A DNA stretch of 5,724 nucleotides from CAZXIY01 sp964640935 (GTDB taxonomy: Archaea > Thermoplasmatota > Thermoplasmata > Methanomassiliicoccales > Methanomethylophilaceae), in the NCBI GenBank assembly GCA_964640935.1, contig CAZXIY010000071.1:1-5724 (forward strand), given 5' to 3'. This document shows, one piece after another, positions 1-5,664 of this stretch (its first letter is position 1; each line of letters opens with the position of its first letter). The notes beneath the pieces are model-generated. The model did not search any database. It was not told where the DNA came from and worked only from the letters and a program-made list of their open reading frames with translations. A program made the position numbers and the translations under genes.

Positions 1-356
1 GTTCCCCCGATATCGCATCCGATGCAGCATTTGAACACGGCACGCCTGTCCTTAACTCCGGACATCTGCTTCAGAATGCCTTGGTTCCCGATCGTCTTCT
101 GCACATACGCGGAATACACTCCGGGGAAACCTTTCAGAGAATCGACGAACATCCCGGAATCGTCTATCATGAAGTCGCTTATGCCCTTGGAACGTATCTC
201 GGCCATCCCTTTCTCCACGACCTCTTCCAATTCGGCCGTCTGAACTTCGTCGTAGGGTATGTGCAGATGTTCCATCTTCACGCCGAGATCGCCGAACGCC
301 TTCTGGTACTCCCTTACCTTTCCGGGATTGGACGTTATCACTTTGATAGTGGTCAT
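1..356 (-). CDS. rdgB: XTP/dITP diphosphatase, RdgB/HAM1 family (3' part cut off by window edge)
   Basis: Hydrolyses non-canonical purine nucleoside triphosphates (XTP, dITP, ITP) to the monophosphate and pyrophosphate, keeping deaminated purines out of DNA and RNA; it acts in the cytosol and needs a divalent metal. Only the first 118 codons are present and the frame is open at base 1; full family members are about 180-200 residues. I translated it by hand from the reverse complement. Seen: the N-terminal substrate loop TSNPGKVREYQ (residues 8-18) and the family signature DDSGMFVDSLKGFPGVYSAY (65-84), followed by KTIGNQGIL (87-95). The start is the ATG at 356-354, overlapping the bud32 stop by four bases (ATGA), so translation is probably coupled to bud32. 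A cysteine cluster (C110, C111, C114) lies close to the cut end. Family assignment is firm; exact substrate preference is inferred from the family. Confidence 0.93.
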   Translation of the reverse strand, partial: MTTIKVITSNPGKVREYQKAFGDLGVKMEHLHIPYDEVQTAELEEVVEKGMAEIRSKGISDFMIDDSGMFVDSLKGFPGVYSAYVQKTIGNQGILKQMSGVKDRRAVFKCCIGCDIGG

Positions 357-970
357 GTATATCTTGCTCTCCCTTTTATGTCCTCGACCCTGGCCATTAC
401 CTCGTCGGCCCTGGGCATATTCTTCTTGTACGCCTCGATGGCATAGGAGAACGCGCTGTCTATGGTCGAATGGGCTGATGTGAACGCCCTCTCCAGAAGG
501 TGCAGGTCCACGCCCATCTCCTCCACATCGACCATCGTGTTCCCCAGAGAGAAATCCACCACGCAGAATTCGTTCTTGTCGTTGATTATCATATTCGACG
601 TTGTCAGATCGCCGTGGCTGATCCTGTGGTTGTGGAGCTTTGCTACCATCTCGCCTATCCTGGAACATATCTCATCCGCGGATTCCGGTTCTTCGTCCAA
701 GATGTCCTTGACCTTCCTTCCTTCGAAGTACTCCATGGTGATGCTGCTGTCGCCCAGATCCACGTCGTACACCACGGGCGATCTGACGCCGGCGGCCCTT
801 GCATCCTTTATCACTCTGACCTCGTTCTTGGTCCTCGAGTTGCGGAGATGCATATCCAGATCCGGATGGCGGTATCCTTTGGGATATCTGACCTTGACCA
901 CCGCGGGCCTGTCGCGGTACTCTGTCAGATAAATTACGGCCTCTGCTCCCCTTCCGATCTCCTGCCTCAT
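353..970 (-). CDS. bud32: Bud32-type KEOPS complex kinase/ATPase, free-standing
   Basis: Small atypical kinase (205 residues) of the KEOPS complex, in which Bud32 supports Kae1 in making N6-threonylcarbamoyladenosine at position 37 of ANN-decoding tRNAs. Seen: shortened glycine-rich loop GRGAEAVIY (6-14), nucleotide-binding lysine K26 in VVKVRYPKGYRHPDLD, helix-C glutamate E50 in RTKNEV, catalytic loop HGDLTTSNMI (119-128, with D121 and N126), metal-binding DFSLG (139-143), and a basic C-terminal tail ending KGRARYT, as in Bud32. Length fits a stand-alone Bud32; in many euryarchaea the gene is instead the 3' half of a kae1-bud32 fusion. No Kae1 sequence precedes it: an in-frame TGA lies five codons before the ATG, and the adjacent upstream gene is divergent. 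It overlaps the downstream pyrophosphatase by ATGA. The tRNA role is established for the family; activity here is inferred. Confidence 0.95.
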   Translation of the reverse strand: MRQEIGRGAEAVIYLTEYRDRPAVVKVRYPKGYRHPDLDMHLRNSRTKNEVRVIKDARAAGVRSPVVYDVDLGDSSITMEYFEGRKVKDILDEEPESADEICSRIGEMVAKLHNHRISHGDLTTSNMIINDKNEFCVVDFSLGNTMVDVEEMGVDLHLLERAFTSAHSTIDSAFSYAIEAYKKNMPRADEVMARVEDIKGRARYT

Positions 971-992
971 TGTCTGACCACATCAGAAAGCA

Positions 993-1006
993 CATAGTTA
1001 TTTATT
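993..1006. promoter_or_regulatory. AT-rich box serving divergent bud32 and AIM24-like genes
   Basis: The 78 bases between the two divergent starts (970 and 1049) contain one clear AT-rich stretch, catagttatttatt. On the plus strand TTATTTATT is a TATA-like box that would place a start site near 1028, giving a leader of about 20 bases to the ATG at 1049. On the minus strand AATAAATAACTATG lies 23-36 bases before the bud32 ATG, fitting a leaderless or very short-leader transcript. Both promoters appear to share the same bases, so TBP binding may be mutually exclusive or bidirectional. Box position is seen; promoter function is inferred from archaeal spacing rules. Confidence 0.5.
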
Positions 1007-1048
1007 GTGAAGACACCTAGAACGATCAGCACTAAAACGGGTGGTTCC

Positions 1049-1726
1049 ATGAGGTATACAATCACAGGCGACAACCTCCAGTTCGTGAACATACAACTAG
1101 AGCTGGGAGAGGAATTTCTGTCCACTTCCGGTTCCATGAGATACATGACTGGAAACATGAGGATGGAAGCTAAGATGGAAGGCGGATTCATGAAGGGACT
1201 CAAGAGGTCCGTCATGGGAGAGTCCTTCTTCCAGCTCAGGTACCATTCGGAAGGCGGATCGGGTCTGCTCGGCCTCGGCGGCAGCGCCCCGGGAAAGATC
1301 GTCGACATAGATGTTGGCAAGGGCGGATGGATCGTCCAGAAGACGGGATACCTCGGAGCCCAACCGACCGTGGACCTCGATATGGCATTCCAGAAGAAAC
1401 TCGGGAGCGTATTGTTCGGCGGAGAGGGATTCATATTGGAGAAGCTCACCGGAACCGGTATCGCGTTCGTCGCCGCATGCGGTGATTTCAACGTCGTCGA
1501 CCTAAAACCCGGCGAGCAATACAAAGTATCCACGGGCAACGCGGTCGCCTGGCAGGACACCGTGAAATACGACATCACCGCGACCGGCGGCTTCAAGACT
1601 GCCCTGTTCGGCGGAGAAGGTCTCTTCGTCACGACTCTCACCGGCCCCGGCAAGATCATCATACAGTCCATGACGCTCATGGATCTCGCGACGGCTCTGA
1701 TACCGTACATACCGACAGGCAACTGA
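1049..1726 (+). CDS. AIM24 / TIGR00266 family protein
   Basis: A 225-residue soluble protein resembling the AIM24/TIGR00266 family, found in bacteria, archaea and (as Aim24) mitochondria; its biochemical role is not established. Seen: an N-terminus typical of the family (MRYTITGDNLQFVNIQLELG), then STSGSMRYMTGNMRMEAKM (25-43), a glycine-rich stretch around 69-82 (GGSGLLGLGGSAPG), and two similar blocks, SVLFGGEGFILEKLTGTG (120-137) and TALFGGEGLFVTTLTGPG (184-201), consistent with a repeated beta fold. There is no signal peptide or membrane helix. I chose the ATG at 1049 over an in-frame GTG at 1007: the family begins at this methionine, GGGTGGT sits just upstream (1039-1045), and the GTG abuts the TATA-like box. 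The next gene follows 13 bases later behind a strong ribosome binding site, so the two are probably one operon, with a membrane protein as likely partner. Confidence 0.88.
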   Translation: MRYTITGDNLQFVNIQLELGEEFLSTSGSMRYMTGNMRMEAKMEGGFMKGLKRSVMGESFFQLRYHSEGGSGLLGLGGSAPGKIVDIDVGKGGWIVQKTGYLGAQPTVDLDMAFQKKLGSVLFGGEGFILEKLTGTGIAFVAACGDFNVVDLKPGEQYKVSTGNAVAWQDTVKYDITATGGFKTALFGGEGLFVTTLTGPGKIIIQSMTLMDLATALIPYIPTGN

Positions 1727-1727
1727 T

Positions 1728-1733
1728 GGAGGT
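1728..1733 (+). promoter_or_regulatory. Strong ribosome binding site deciding the membrane-protein start
   Basis: GGAGGT ends six bases before the ATG at 1740, a near-perfect archaeal Shine-Dalgarno. It rules out the in-frame TTG at 1734, which would directly abut it. It lies in the 13-base gap after the AIM24-like stop codon, indicating an internal gene of a polycistronic message. Confidence 0.8.
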
Positions 1734-1739
1734 TTGAAA

Positions 1740-2078
1740 ATGGATCCGAACAGCATTAAAACGAACAAGACGGGAAAATCCGCATTGTTGTATCTCTTAC
1801 TCGTCATCGCGATCGTCGTTGTGGTCGTGGCAGCGGGCGCAGCGATATTCCTGATACCGGGCGTTCTCGAGAACATCATATGGATAATTCTCATCGTTAT
1901 CGGTGCGATCATCGTGATCGCCGTGGTCATCGCCCTTGCGACGATGGTCCTCGCCGTGCCGTACTATGCGGCGAAAGGCGAGTCCTACCAGGATAACATG
2001 TCCTATGACATCAAGGACGTCGAATCTGTAAAGGAGACGTCCAGCGACAAGAAGAACGAAGAAGCGAAGAAGAACTGA
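1740..2078 (+). CDS. Small two-helix membrane protein, function unknown
   Basis: I do not recognise a characterised family. The 112-residue protein has a short basic N-terminus (K7, K10, K13), a first hydrophobic helix at about 14-39 rich in Leu, Val and Ala, a tight turn around P40-N45 (PGVLEN), and a second helix at about 46-73 rich in Ile and Val. It then has PYYAAKGESYQ (74-84) and a strongly charged tail to 112 (DVESVKETSSDKKNEEAKKN). The basic N-terminus and charged tail predict a hairpin with both ends in the cytoplasm. There is no signal peptidase site, cysteine cluster or catalytic motif. It sits 13 bases after the AIM24-like gene with a strong ribosome binding site, so co-expression is likely and a role as membrane anchor or partner is a reasonable guess. 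That it is a real gene is supported by the binding site and the coherent topology. Confidence 0.82.
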   Translation: MDPNSIKTNKTGKSALLYLLLVIAIVVVVVAAGAAIFLIPGVLENIIWIILIVIGAIIVIAVVIALATMVLAVPYYAAKGESYQDNMSYDIKDVESVKETSSDKKNEEAKKN

Positions 2079-2095
2079 CGGCTTGCTTCTCTCAA

Positions 2096-2104
2096 ACTAT
2101 TTAT
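2096..2104 (+). promoter_or_regulatory. TATA-like promoter box for radB
   Basis: ACTATTTAT lies in the 49-base gap between the membrane-protein stop and the radB GTG. Its centre is about 27 bases before that GTG, so transcription would begin almost exactly at the start codon. No Shine-Dalgarno sequence is visible before the GTG, in keeping with a leaderless message. The adjoining pyrimidine-rich run (2105-2120) could also help terminate the preceding operon, but that is weaker. Confidence 0.5.
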
Positions 2105-2127
2105 CATTCCTTTTCATATTTGAAGCC

Positions 2128-2787
2128 GTGAACAGGATAGCGACCGGGTGCAGCACTTTCGACGAACTGCTTGGAGGCGGCATCGAGAGCGGCAGCGTGA
2201 CCCTTCTCTATGGAGAAGGAGGCACGGGCAAGACCAATATATGCCTGCAGACCGCGTACAACGTCGCGAGATCCGGAAAGAAGATCGCTTATGTGGATAC
2301 CGAGGGCCTTTCGCCAGACAGGATATCTCAGATCTTCAGGGACGAGAATCTCATAAAAGAATTGCTCGTATTCCAAGTCCACAGCTTCGAAGAGCAGACC
2401 GACCGCATACAGAAGGTCTGCAGGTTGTCAGAGGCGAACGATAAGATAGGACTCGTGGTCGTAGATTCGGTGACGATGTTCTACCGCCTGCATTCCGACG
2501 ATATGTCGGTCAGGAACGAATTCATAAAACAGACCGAGATGCTGCTGAACGCCGCCAGGCTGAACGATGTCGCGGTGCTGATGACGTCGCAGGTCTACAC
2601 GAACATCGGTTCCGGATCCGTGGAATTCCTGGGCGGACAGGCCCTGCATCACAACGCGAAGACCATAATCCGCCTGGATAAAAGGACGAACGGAAGGCGT
2701 ACCGCGGTGATCGTGAAGCACCGCAGCATCCCCGAAGGGAAGTTCGCCAATTACCGTATCATCGAATCCGGGATAGAAGGGGATTAA
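2128..2787 (+). CDS. radB: RadB, archaeal RecA-family recombinase paralogue
   Basis: A 219-residue RecA/RadA-core ATPase. RadB is a euryarchaeal RadA paralogue, shorter because it lacks the N-terminal helix-hairpin-helix DNA-binding domain; it is thought to assist RadA in recombinational repair. Seen: NRIATGCSTFDELLGGGIESG (2-22), Walker A GEGGTGKT (29-36), YVDTEGLS (55-62) with the conserved glutamate E59, Walker B IGLVVVDSV (107-115), then SQVYTNIGSGSVEFLGGQAL and a C-terminal strand region with TAVIVKHRS. The start is the GTG at 2128, because family proteins begin a few residues before TGC.SLDELLGGG. The frame extends upstream to a TTG at 2083, but that segment is the promoter and encodes nothing family-like. 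The gene has its own TATA-like box, so it is probably transcribed apart from the upstream pair. Its stop overlaps the stop of the convergent prenyl synthase gene. Confidence 0.95.
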   Translation: MNRIATGCSTFDELLGGGIESGSVTLLYGEGGTGKTNICLQTAYNVARSGKKIAYVDTEGLSPDRISQIFRDENLIKELLVFQVHSFEEQTDRIQKVCRLSEANDKIGLVVVDSVTMFYRLHSDDMSVRNEFIKQTEMLLNAARLNDVAVLMTSQVYTNIGSGSVEFLGGQALHHNAKTIIRLDKRTNGRRTAVIVKHRSIPEGKFANYRIIESGIEGD

Positions 2788-3770
2788 ACATCCCTTGACA
2801 TGGCGAACTTCGCCAGTTCTATCATGAATTCCTTGTCTTCGCTGGGCTTGAGGCAGTCGAGTTTCGATATCGCGTCCTTGGTGTACCTCTCGGCCATGTC
2901 TATGGCGTAGTCCATGCTTCCGGAATCCTTCAGTATCTTCCTTGCTTTCTCGATCTCTGCGTCGGTCGCATCGATCTTCCCGAGTATGGAACGGAATTCG
3001 GCCAGGGTCTTCTTGTCCTTTATAGAATCAAAGGCGTGGCAGACGATGACTGTCTTCTTGCCTTTGCGTATGTCGTTGCCTGCGGATTTCCCTGTCTTCT
3101 TGGGATCCCCGATGACACCCAGTATGTCGTCGTACATCTGGAACGCGACGCCGAGGGACATGGCGTACTCGTGGATTGCCTTGACGGTCCTGTCGTCAGC
3201 TCCTCCGACCAATGCTCCGCCCGCGGCTCCCGCGGCGAAGAGAACGCTGGTCTTCAGACGGATCGTTTCGATGTACGCATCCATGGTGACCTCTCCGGTC
3301 TCGTTGTTGACGTCCATCTCCTGTCCGCGTGCGAGATCCCATACGGCGACGGTGGTCACCTTCAGGACCTTCCTCATTACATCCGCCGGGACATCCATGT
3401 CGGAGATTATCTCGAACGCCTTCGCAAAAAGAGCATCTCCGGCCAGGACCGCCGTAGGCATGCCGTATTTCACATGCGAAGTGACCATTCCGCGGCGTTC
3501 GCTGTCCCCGTCCATCAGGTCGTCGTGTATCAGCGTGAAATTGTGTATGTACTCGATGGCGACCGCCAACGGGACGGCTTTCTTCTTGTCCCCCCCGACG
3601 GCACCGCATGCGGCGATGACCATCGACGGTCTCATCCTCTTGCCGCCGGCGTACGGATACTGCCTGGCGGCCTCTATGAGGTTGGACGGTTCCTCGTCCT
3701 TTATGTATGATTTGATCGGTCCGTCCAATTCCTTGGACATCTTCTTGAGTGTCTCTTTGACATCGTTCAT
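2784..3770 (-). CDS. idsA: Geranylgeranyl-type polyprenyl diphosphate synthase (IdsA family)
   Basis: Trans-prenyltransferase of 328 residues that condenses DMAPP with successive IPP units; in archaea the C20 product feeds ether-lipid synthesis. Seen: AGGKRMRP (41-48), first aspartate-rich motif DDLMD (83-87) followed by GDSERRG, AGDALFAKAFE (110-120), RGQEMD (148-153), RLKTSVLFAAGA (171-182), second aspartate motif FQMYDDILGVIGD (210-222), and GNDIRKGKKT (231-240). F78, fifth before the first aspartate motif, occupies the position whose bulk limits chain length in archaeal GGPP synthases, favouring C20; a mixed C15/C20 enzyme cannot be excluded. The start is the ATG at 3770-3768, overlapping the isomerase stop by ATGA with GGAAGG upstream. 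A longer in-frame opening upstream runs antiparallel-free through the isomerase gene in another frame and is spurious. The 3' end converges on radB with a four-base overlap. Confidence 0.95.
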   Translation of the reverse strand: MNDVKETLKKMSKELDGPIKSYIKDEEPSNLIEAARQYPYAGGKRMRPSMVIAACGAVGGDKKKAVPLAVAIEYIHNFTLIHDDLMDGDSERRGMVTSHVKYGMPTAVLAGDALFAKAFEIISDMDVPADVMRKVLKVTTVAVWDLARGQEMDVNNETGEVTMDAYIETIRLKTSVLFAAGAAGGALVGGADDRTVKAIHEYAMSLGVAFQMYDDILGVIGDPKKTGKSAGNDIRKGKKTVIVCHAFDSIKDKKTLAEFRSILGKIDATDAEIEKARKILKDSGSMDYAIDMAERYTKDAISKLDCLKPSEDKEFMIELAKFAMSRDV

Positions 3771-4822
3771 TGCAATCCTTCCATCCATTCTCTGGTCTTT
3801 CCGACCAGTATGTAATCTGCATCCGAAAGCTGTTTGATGTTCGAGCAGCCGGTGAGCATCATTACGGATTTGAGTTCCTCTCTCATCGCAAGTATGGTCT
3901 CTTTGACCGCTTCGGCAGATTCCGTGGCCTGTCTCAATATCACGAATGCCCCTCCGGCGCACACCGCCCCCATGGCAATGGCCCTCGCGACATCCAGCCC
4001 GGAATATATCCCGCCGGATGCAATCATAGGCACGTCGGCATCTGCATACAGGAGCGATACCGGCGCGGGTATCCCCCAATCGAAGAGCGTGAATCCGACA
4101 TCGGTCTTGATGTCGTTCTTGGCCTCTTCGGCCCTGTACATCTCGATGGCCGAGAAGCTCGTTCCGCCCATGCCCGCCACGTCTATGGCCTCGATACCCG
4201 TGGTACTGAGCCTTTTTGCCGTAGCGTTCGATATCCCGGCCCCGGTCTCCTTGACGATTATCGGGAATTGAAGAGCAAGATCCCTGATGGCGTCGTAGCA
4301 GCCTTTGGATCTCGTGTCGCCTTCCGGCTGCACGACCTCCTGCAGGAAGTTCAGATGCACGGCCATGAAATCGGCATCGATCAGATCTTTGGCCTTGCCG
4401 ACGTCCTCGTAAGTGTACTTGCGTTTCTTCTTCTGGGCCACCAGCTGCGGAGCGCCTATGTTCCCGATCACCAACGGGATGTCGTAATCCTTTATGACGG
4501 CGTAGCTCTCCTTGTCCACATCCTCGATTGCTGCCCTCTCGGACCCGATCCCCATCCCGACGCCGAGATCGGAACAGGCCTTCGCGATATTCTCGTTGAT
4601 CTTCTTGGCCCCGGGGAATCCTCCGGTTATGGCCGTCACTATGAACGGGAAATCCAATTCCTTTCCGAGAACGTCAGCCTTCGTATCGATGTCGTCGTAA
4701 TCGACCTCCGGCAATGCTTCATGTATGAACTTCACGTCATCCCAGTATCTGTATTCCGGCATGACATCCTTGTCGAGACAGATGTTTATGTGATCTGCCT
4801 TCCTGCCCTGTATCTTTGTCAT
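3767..4822 (-). CDS. fni: Type 2 isopentenyl-diphosphate delta-isomerase (FMN-dependent)
   Basis: Interconverts IPP and DMAPP using reduced FMN and Mg2+; the cytosolic TIM-barrel enzyme supplies the DMAPP primer for the prenyl synthase encoded next. It has 351 residues, normal for the family. Seen: RKADHI (7-12) at the N-terminus, VTAITGGFPGAKKIN (62-76), GVGMGIGSERAA (87-98), VIGNIGAPQL (118-127), the catalytic and metal-binding segment HLNFLQEVVQPEGD (156-169, with H156, N158, Q161 and E162), VKETGAGIS (190-198), AGMGGTSF (216-223), the phosphate-binding SGGI (269-272), and the following MGAVCAGG stretch. It differs from the unrelated Nudix-type isomerase. The ATG at 4822 overlaps the stop of isopentenyl phosphate kinase by ATGA, and its own stop overlaps the prenyl synthase start in the same manner, so the three are translated from one message. 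Confidence 0.96.
   Translation of the reverse strand: MTKIQGRKADHINICLDKDVMPEYRYWDDVKFIHEALPEVDYDDIDTKADVLGKELDFPFIVTAITGGFPGAKKINENIAKACSDLGVGMGIGSERAAIEDVDKESYAVIKDYDIPLVIGNIGAPQLVAQKKKRKYTYEDVGKAKDLIDADFMAVHLNFLQEVVQPEGDTRSKGCYDAIRDLALQFPIIVKETGAGISNATAKRLSTTGIEAIDVAGMGGTSFSAIEMYRAEEAKNDIKTDVGFTLFDWGIPAPVSLLYADADVPMIASGGIYSGLDVARAIAMGAVCAGGAFVILRQATESAEAVKETILAMREELKSVMMLTGCSNIKQLSDADYILVGKTREWMEGLQ
3777..3782 (-). promoter_or_regulatory. Ribosome binding site for the prenyl diphosphate synthase
   Basis: GGAAGG on the minus strand ends six bases before the ATG at 3770 and lies inside the last codons of the isomerase gene. With the ATGA overlap it supports re-initiation or coupled translation, and fixes this start over any upstream in-frame codon. 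Confidence 0.65.
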
Positions 4823-5598
4823 TGTGAATCAGCCTCCGCCCTTGTGCAGACCACATCCTCGCCCTTCAGCAGTGCCAGGAGTCTGCCTTCTGCCATACCG
4901 TTGACCAATATGCAATCCCTTTTCCCGCTGCACATCCTAAGCATTGATTCCATCTTTCCGCGGACGCCGCCGGTCACATCGGCGACCGATATGTCCGCGC
5001 TTACGCCGTCGACGATCCTCCTGTCCACGTGGCGATAGAGTTTTGCATCCCTGTTTTTCTTGGGATCCGAATCGTAAAGTCCGTCGATGTCGGAAACGAA
5101 TATCACGCGGTCTATGTCGAATATCTTCGCCATGACCTCCATTATCTGGTCGCCTGAACAAATGGCGAAACCGAGCTTCCTGTCCAGAACGACATCACCG
5201 AAGGTCACTGGGATTATGCCCTTCTCCACGAATCCGCGGAGGACCTCGCTGTCGGAGACGATGAGCTTTCTATCGTCCATGATGAAGCACGAACCGGTAG
5301 GAACGGACACGGCCGGGATGCCGGAATCAATAAGAGCTTTGACTATCATGGAGTCAAGCTCCCTGACATCATAGCATATCTGAGCAACAGCGGGTATCTG
5401 GGACTTGTCCTTGTAACCGCCGTTTATGTCATACTGTTTTGCAAGAATATGACCGAATGAACCGGCTCCGTGAACAATGATGACCTGCTCTCCGGATTCC
5501 TTGATCTCGCGGCAGAGCCTGTTCACGCAGTCGCTGTTGAATGTACGATACCTCGACTTGTCGGTGATAACACTGCCGCCGAGTTTTATTAGTATCAT
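4819..5598 (-). CDS. ipk: Isopentenyl phosphate kinase
   Basis: Phosphorylates isopentenyl phosphate to IPP with ATP, the closing step of the archaeal modified mevalonate route, in which decarboxylation precedes the second phosphorylation. It is an amino-acid-kinase-fold protein of 259 residues. Seen: IKLGGSVITDKS (4-15, with K5 and K14), HGAGSFGH (43-50, where H50 is the diagnostic histidine that separates IPK from other amino acid kinases), SVPTGSCF (98-105), VTFGDVVLD (131-139), SGDQIM (148-153), FVSDIDGLYDSDP (167-179), and DVTGGVRGKMESM (207-219). I chose the ATG at 5598; a GTG directly before it at 5601 is equally placed and would add one residue. The TATA box lies about 27 bases upstream, so the message is probably leaderless. 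It is first in the ipk-fni-idsA operon and overlaps fni by ATGA. Confidence 0.94.
   Translation of the reverse strand: MILIKLGGSVITDKSRYRTFNSDCVNRLCREIKESGEQVIIVHGAGSFGHILAKQYDINGGYKDKSQIPAVAQICYDVRELDSMIVKALIDSGIPAVSVPTGSCFIMDDRKLIVSDSEVLRGFVEKGIIPVTFGDVVLDRKLGFAICSGDQIMEVMAKIFDIDRVIFVSDIDGLYDSDPKKNRDAKLYRHVDRRIVDGVSADISVADVTGGVRGKMESMLRMCSGKRDCILVNGMAEGRLLALLKGEDVVCTRAEADSQ
4833..4837 (-). promoter_or_regulatory. Ribosome binding site for fni
   Basis: GGAGG followed by CTGA on the minus strand, ten bases before the ATG at 4822, inside the 3' end of the kinase gene. The spacing is a little long, but the match to the anti-Shine-Dalgarno is good and it supports this start. Confidence 0.6.
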
Positions 5599-5599
5599 C

Positions 5600-5610
5600 A
5601 CTGCGGCAGT
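5600..5610. repeat. Inverted repeat ACTGC-G-GCAGT at the ipk start
   Basis: Perfect 5-base arms around a single central base. It covers the predicted transcription start and abuts the start codon of ipk. This position suits a repressor operator, but an 11-base palindrome can arise by chance. Confidence 0.35.
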
Positions 5611-5623
5611 AGGCGTAGCACTG

Positions 5624-5632
5624 TTATAAAAA
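5624..5632 (-). promoter_or_regulatory. TATA box for the ipk-fni-idsA operon
   Basis: The minus strand reads TTTTTATAA, the most canonical archaeal TATA element in the window. Its centre is 27-30 bases before the GTG/ATG pair at 5601/5598, placing the start site at or within a few bases of the start codon. No Shine-Dalgarno is present between box and start. Confidence 0.65.
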
Positions 5633-5652
5633 CATCGGGAATAAACAACGCG

Positions 5653-5664
5653 TGGGTCAACCCA
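5653..5664. repeat. Inverted repeat TGGGT-CA-ACCCA upstream of the ipk promoter
   Basis: Perfect 5-base arms with a 2-base spacer, about 20 bases upstream of the ipk TATA box. It could be a regulator site or, as RNA, a small hairpin; neither use is shown by the sequence. It differs in sequence from the repeat at the ipk start. Confidence 0.3.

Noticed and set aside
1007..1048. GTG start at 1007 for the AIM24-like gene
   Set aside because: It touches the AT-rich promoter box, leaving no room for a transcript start, and the added 14 residues precede the normal family N-terminus.
967..1722. Minus-strand open frame of about 250 codons opposite the AIM24-like gene
   Set aside because: The sense frame is a recognisable family with a family-like start; the antisense translation is Pro/Ser-rich and matches nothing I know.
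1734..1739. TTG start at 1734 for the membrane protein
   Set aside because: It directly abuts the GGAGGT ribosome binding site with zero spacing; the ATG at 1740 has ideal spacing.
2914..3837. Long open frame on the plus strand opposite the prenyl diphosphate synthase
   Set aside because: Its Ser/Pro/Ala-rich translation mirrors the codon structure of the real gene. No motif or ribosome binding site supports it.
3771..4079. N-terminal extension of the prenyl diphosphate synthase upstream to about 4079
   Set aside because: It lies inside the fni coding region in another frame and encodes an Arg/Gly/Cys-rich sequence foreign to the family. The ATG at 3770 has a ribosome binding site and an ATGA overlap.
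3770..5038. Long open frame on the plus strand opposite fni and ipk (about 420 codons)
   Set aside because: It is antisense to two well-supported enzyme genes. Its translation is rich in His, Arg, Gly and Asp with no domain, as expected from reading GC-biased codons backwards.
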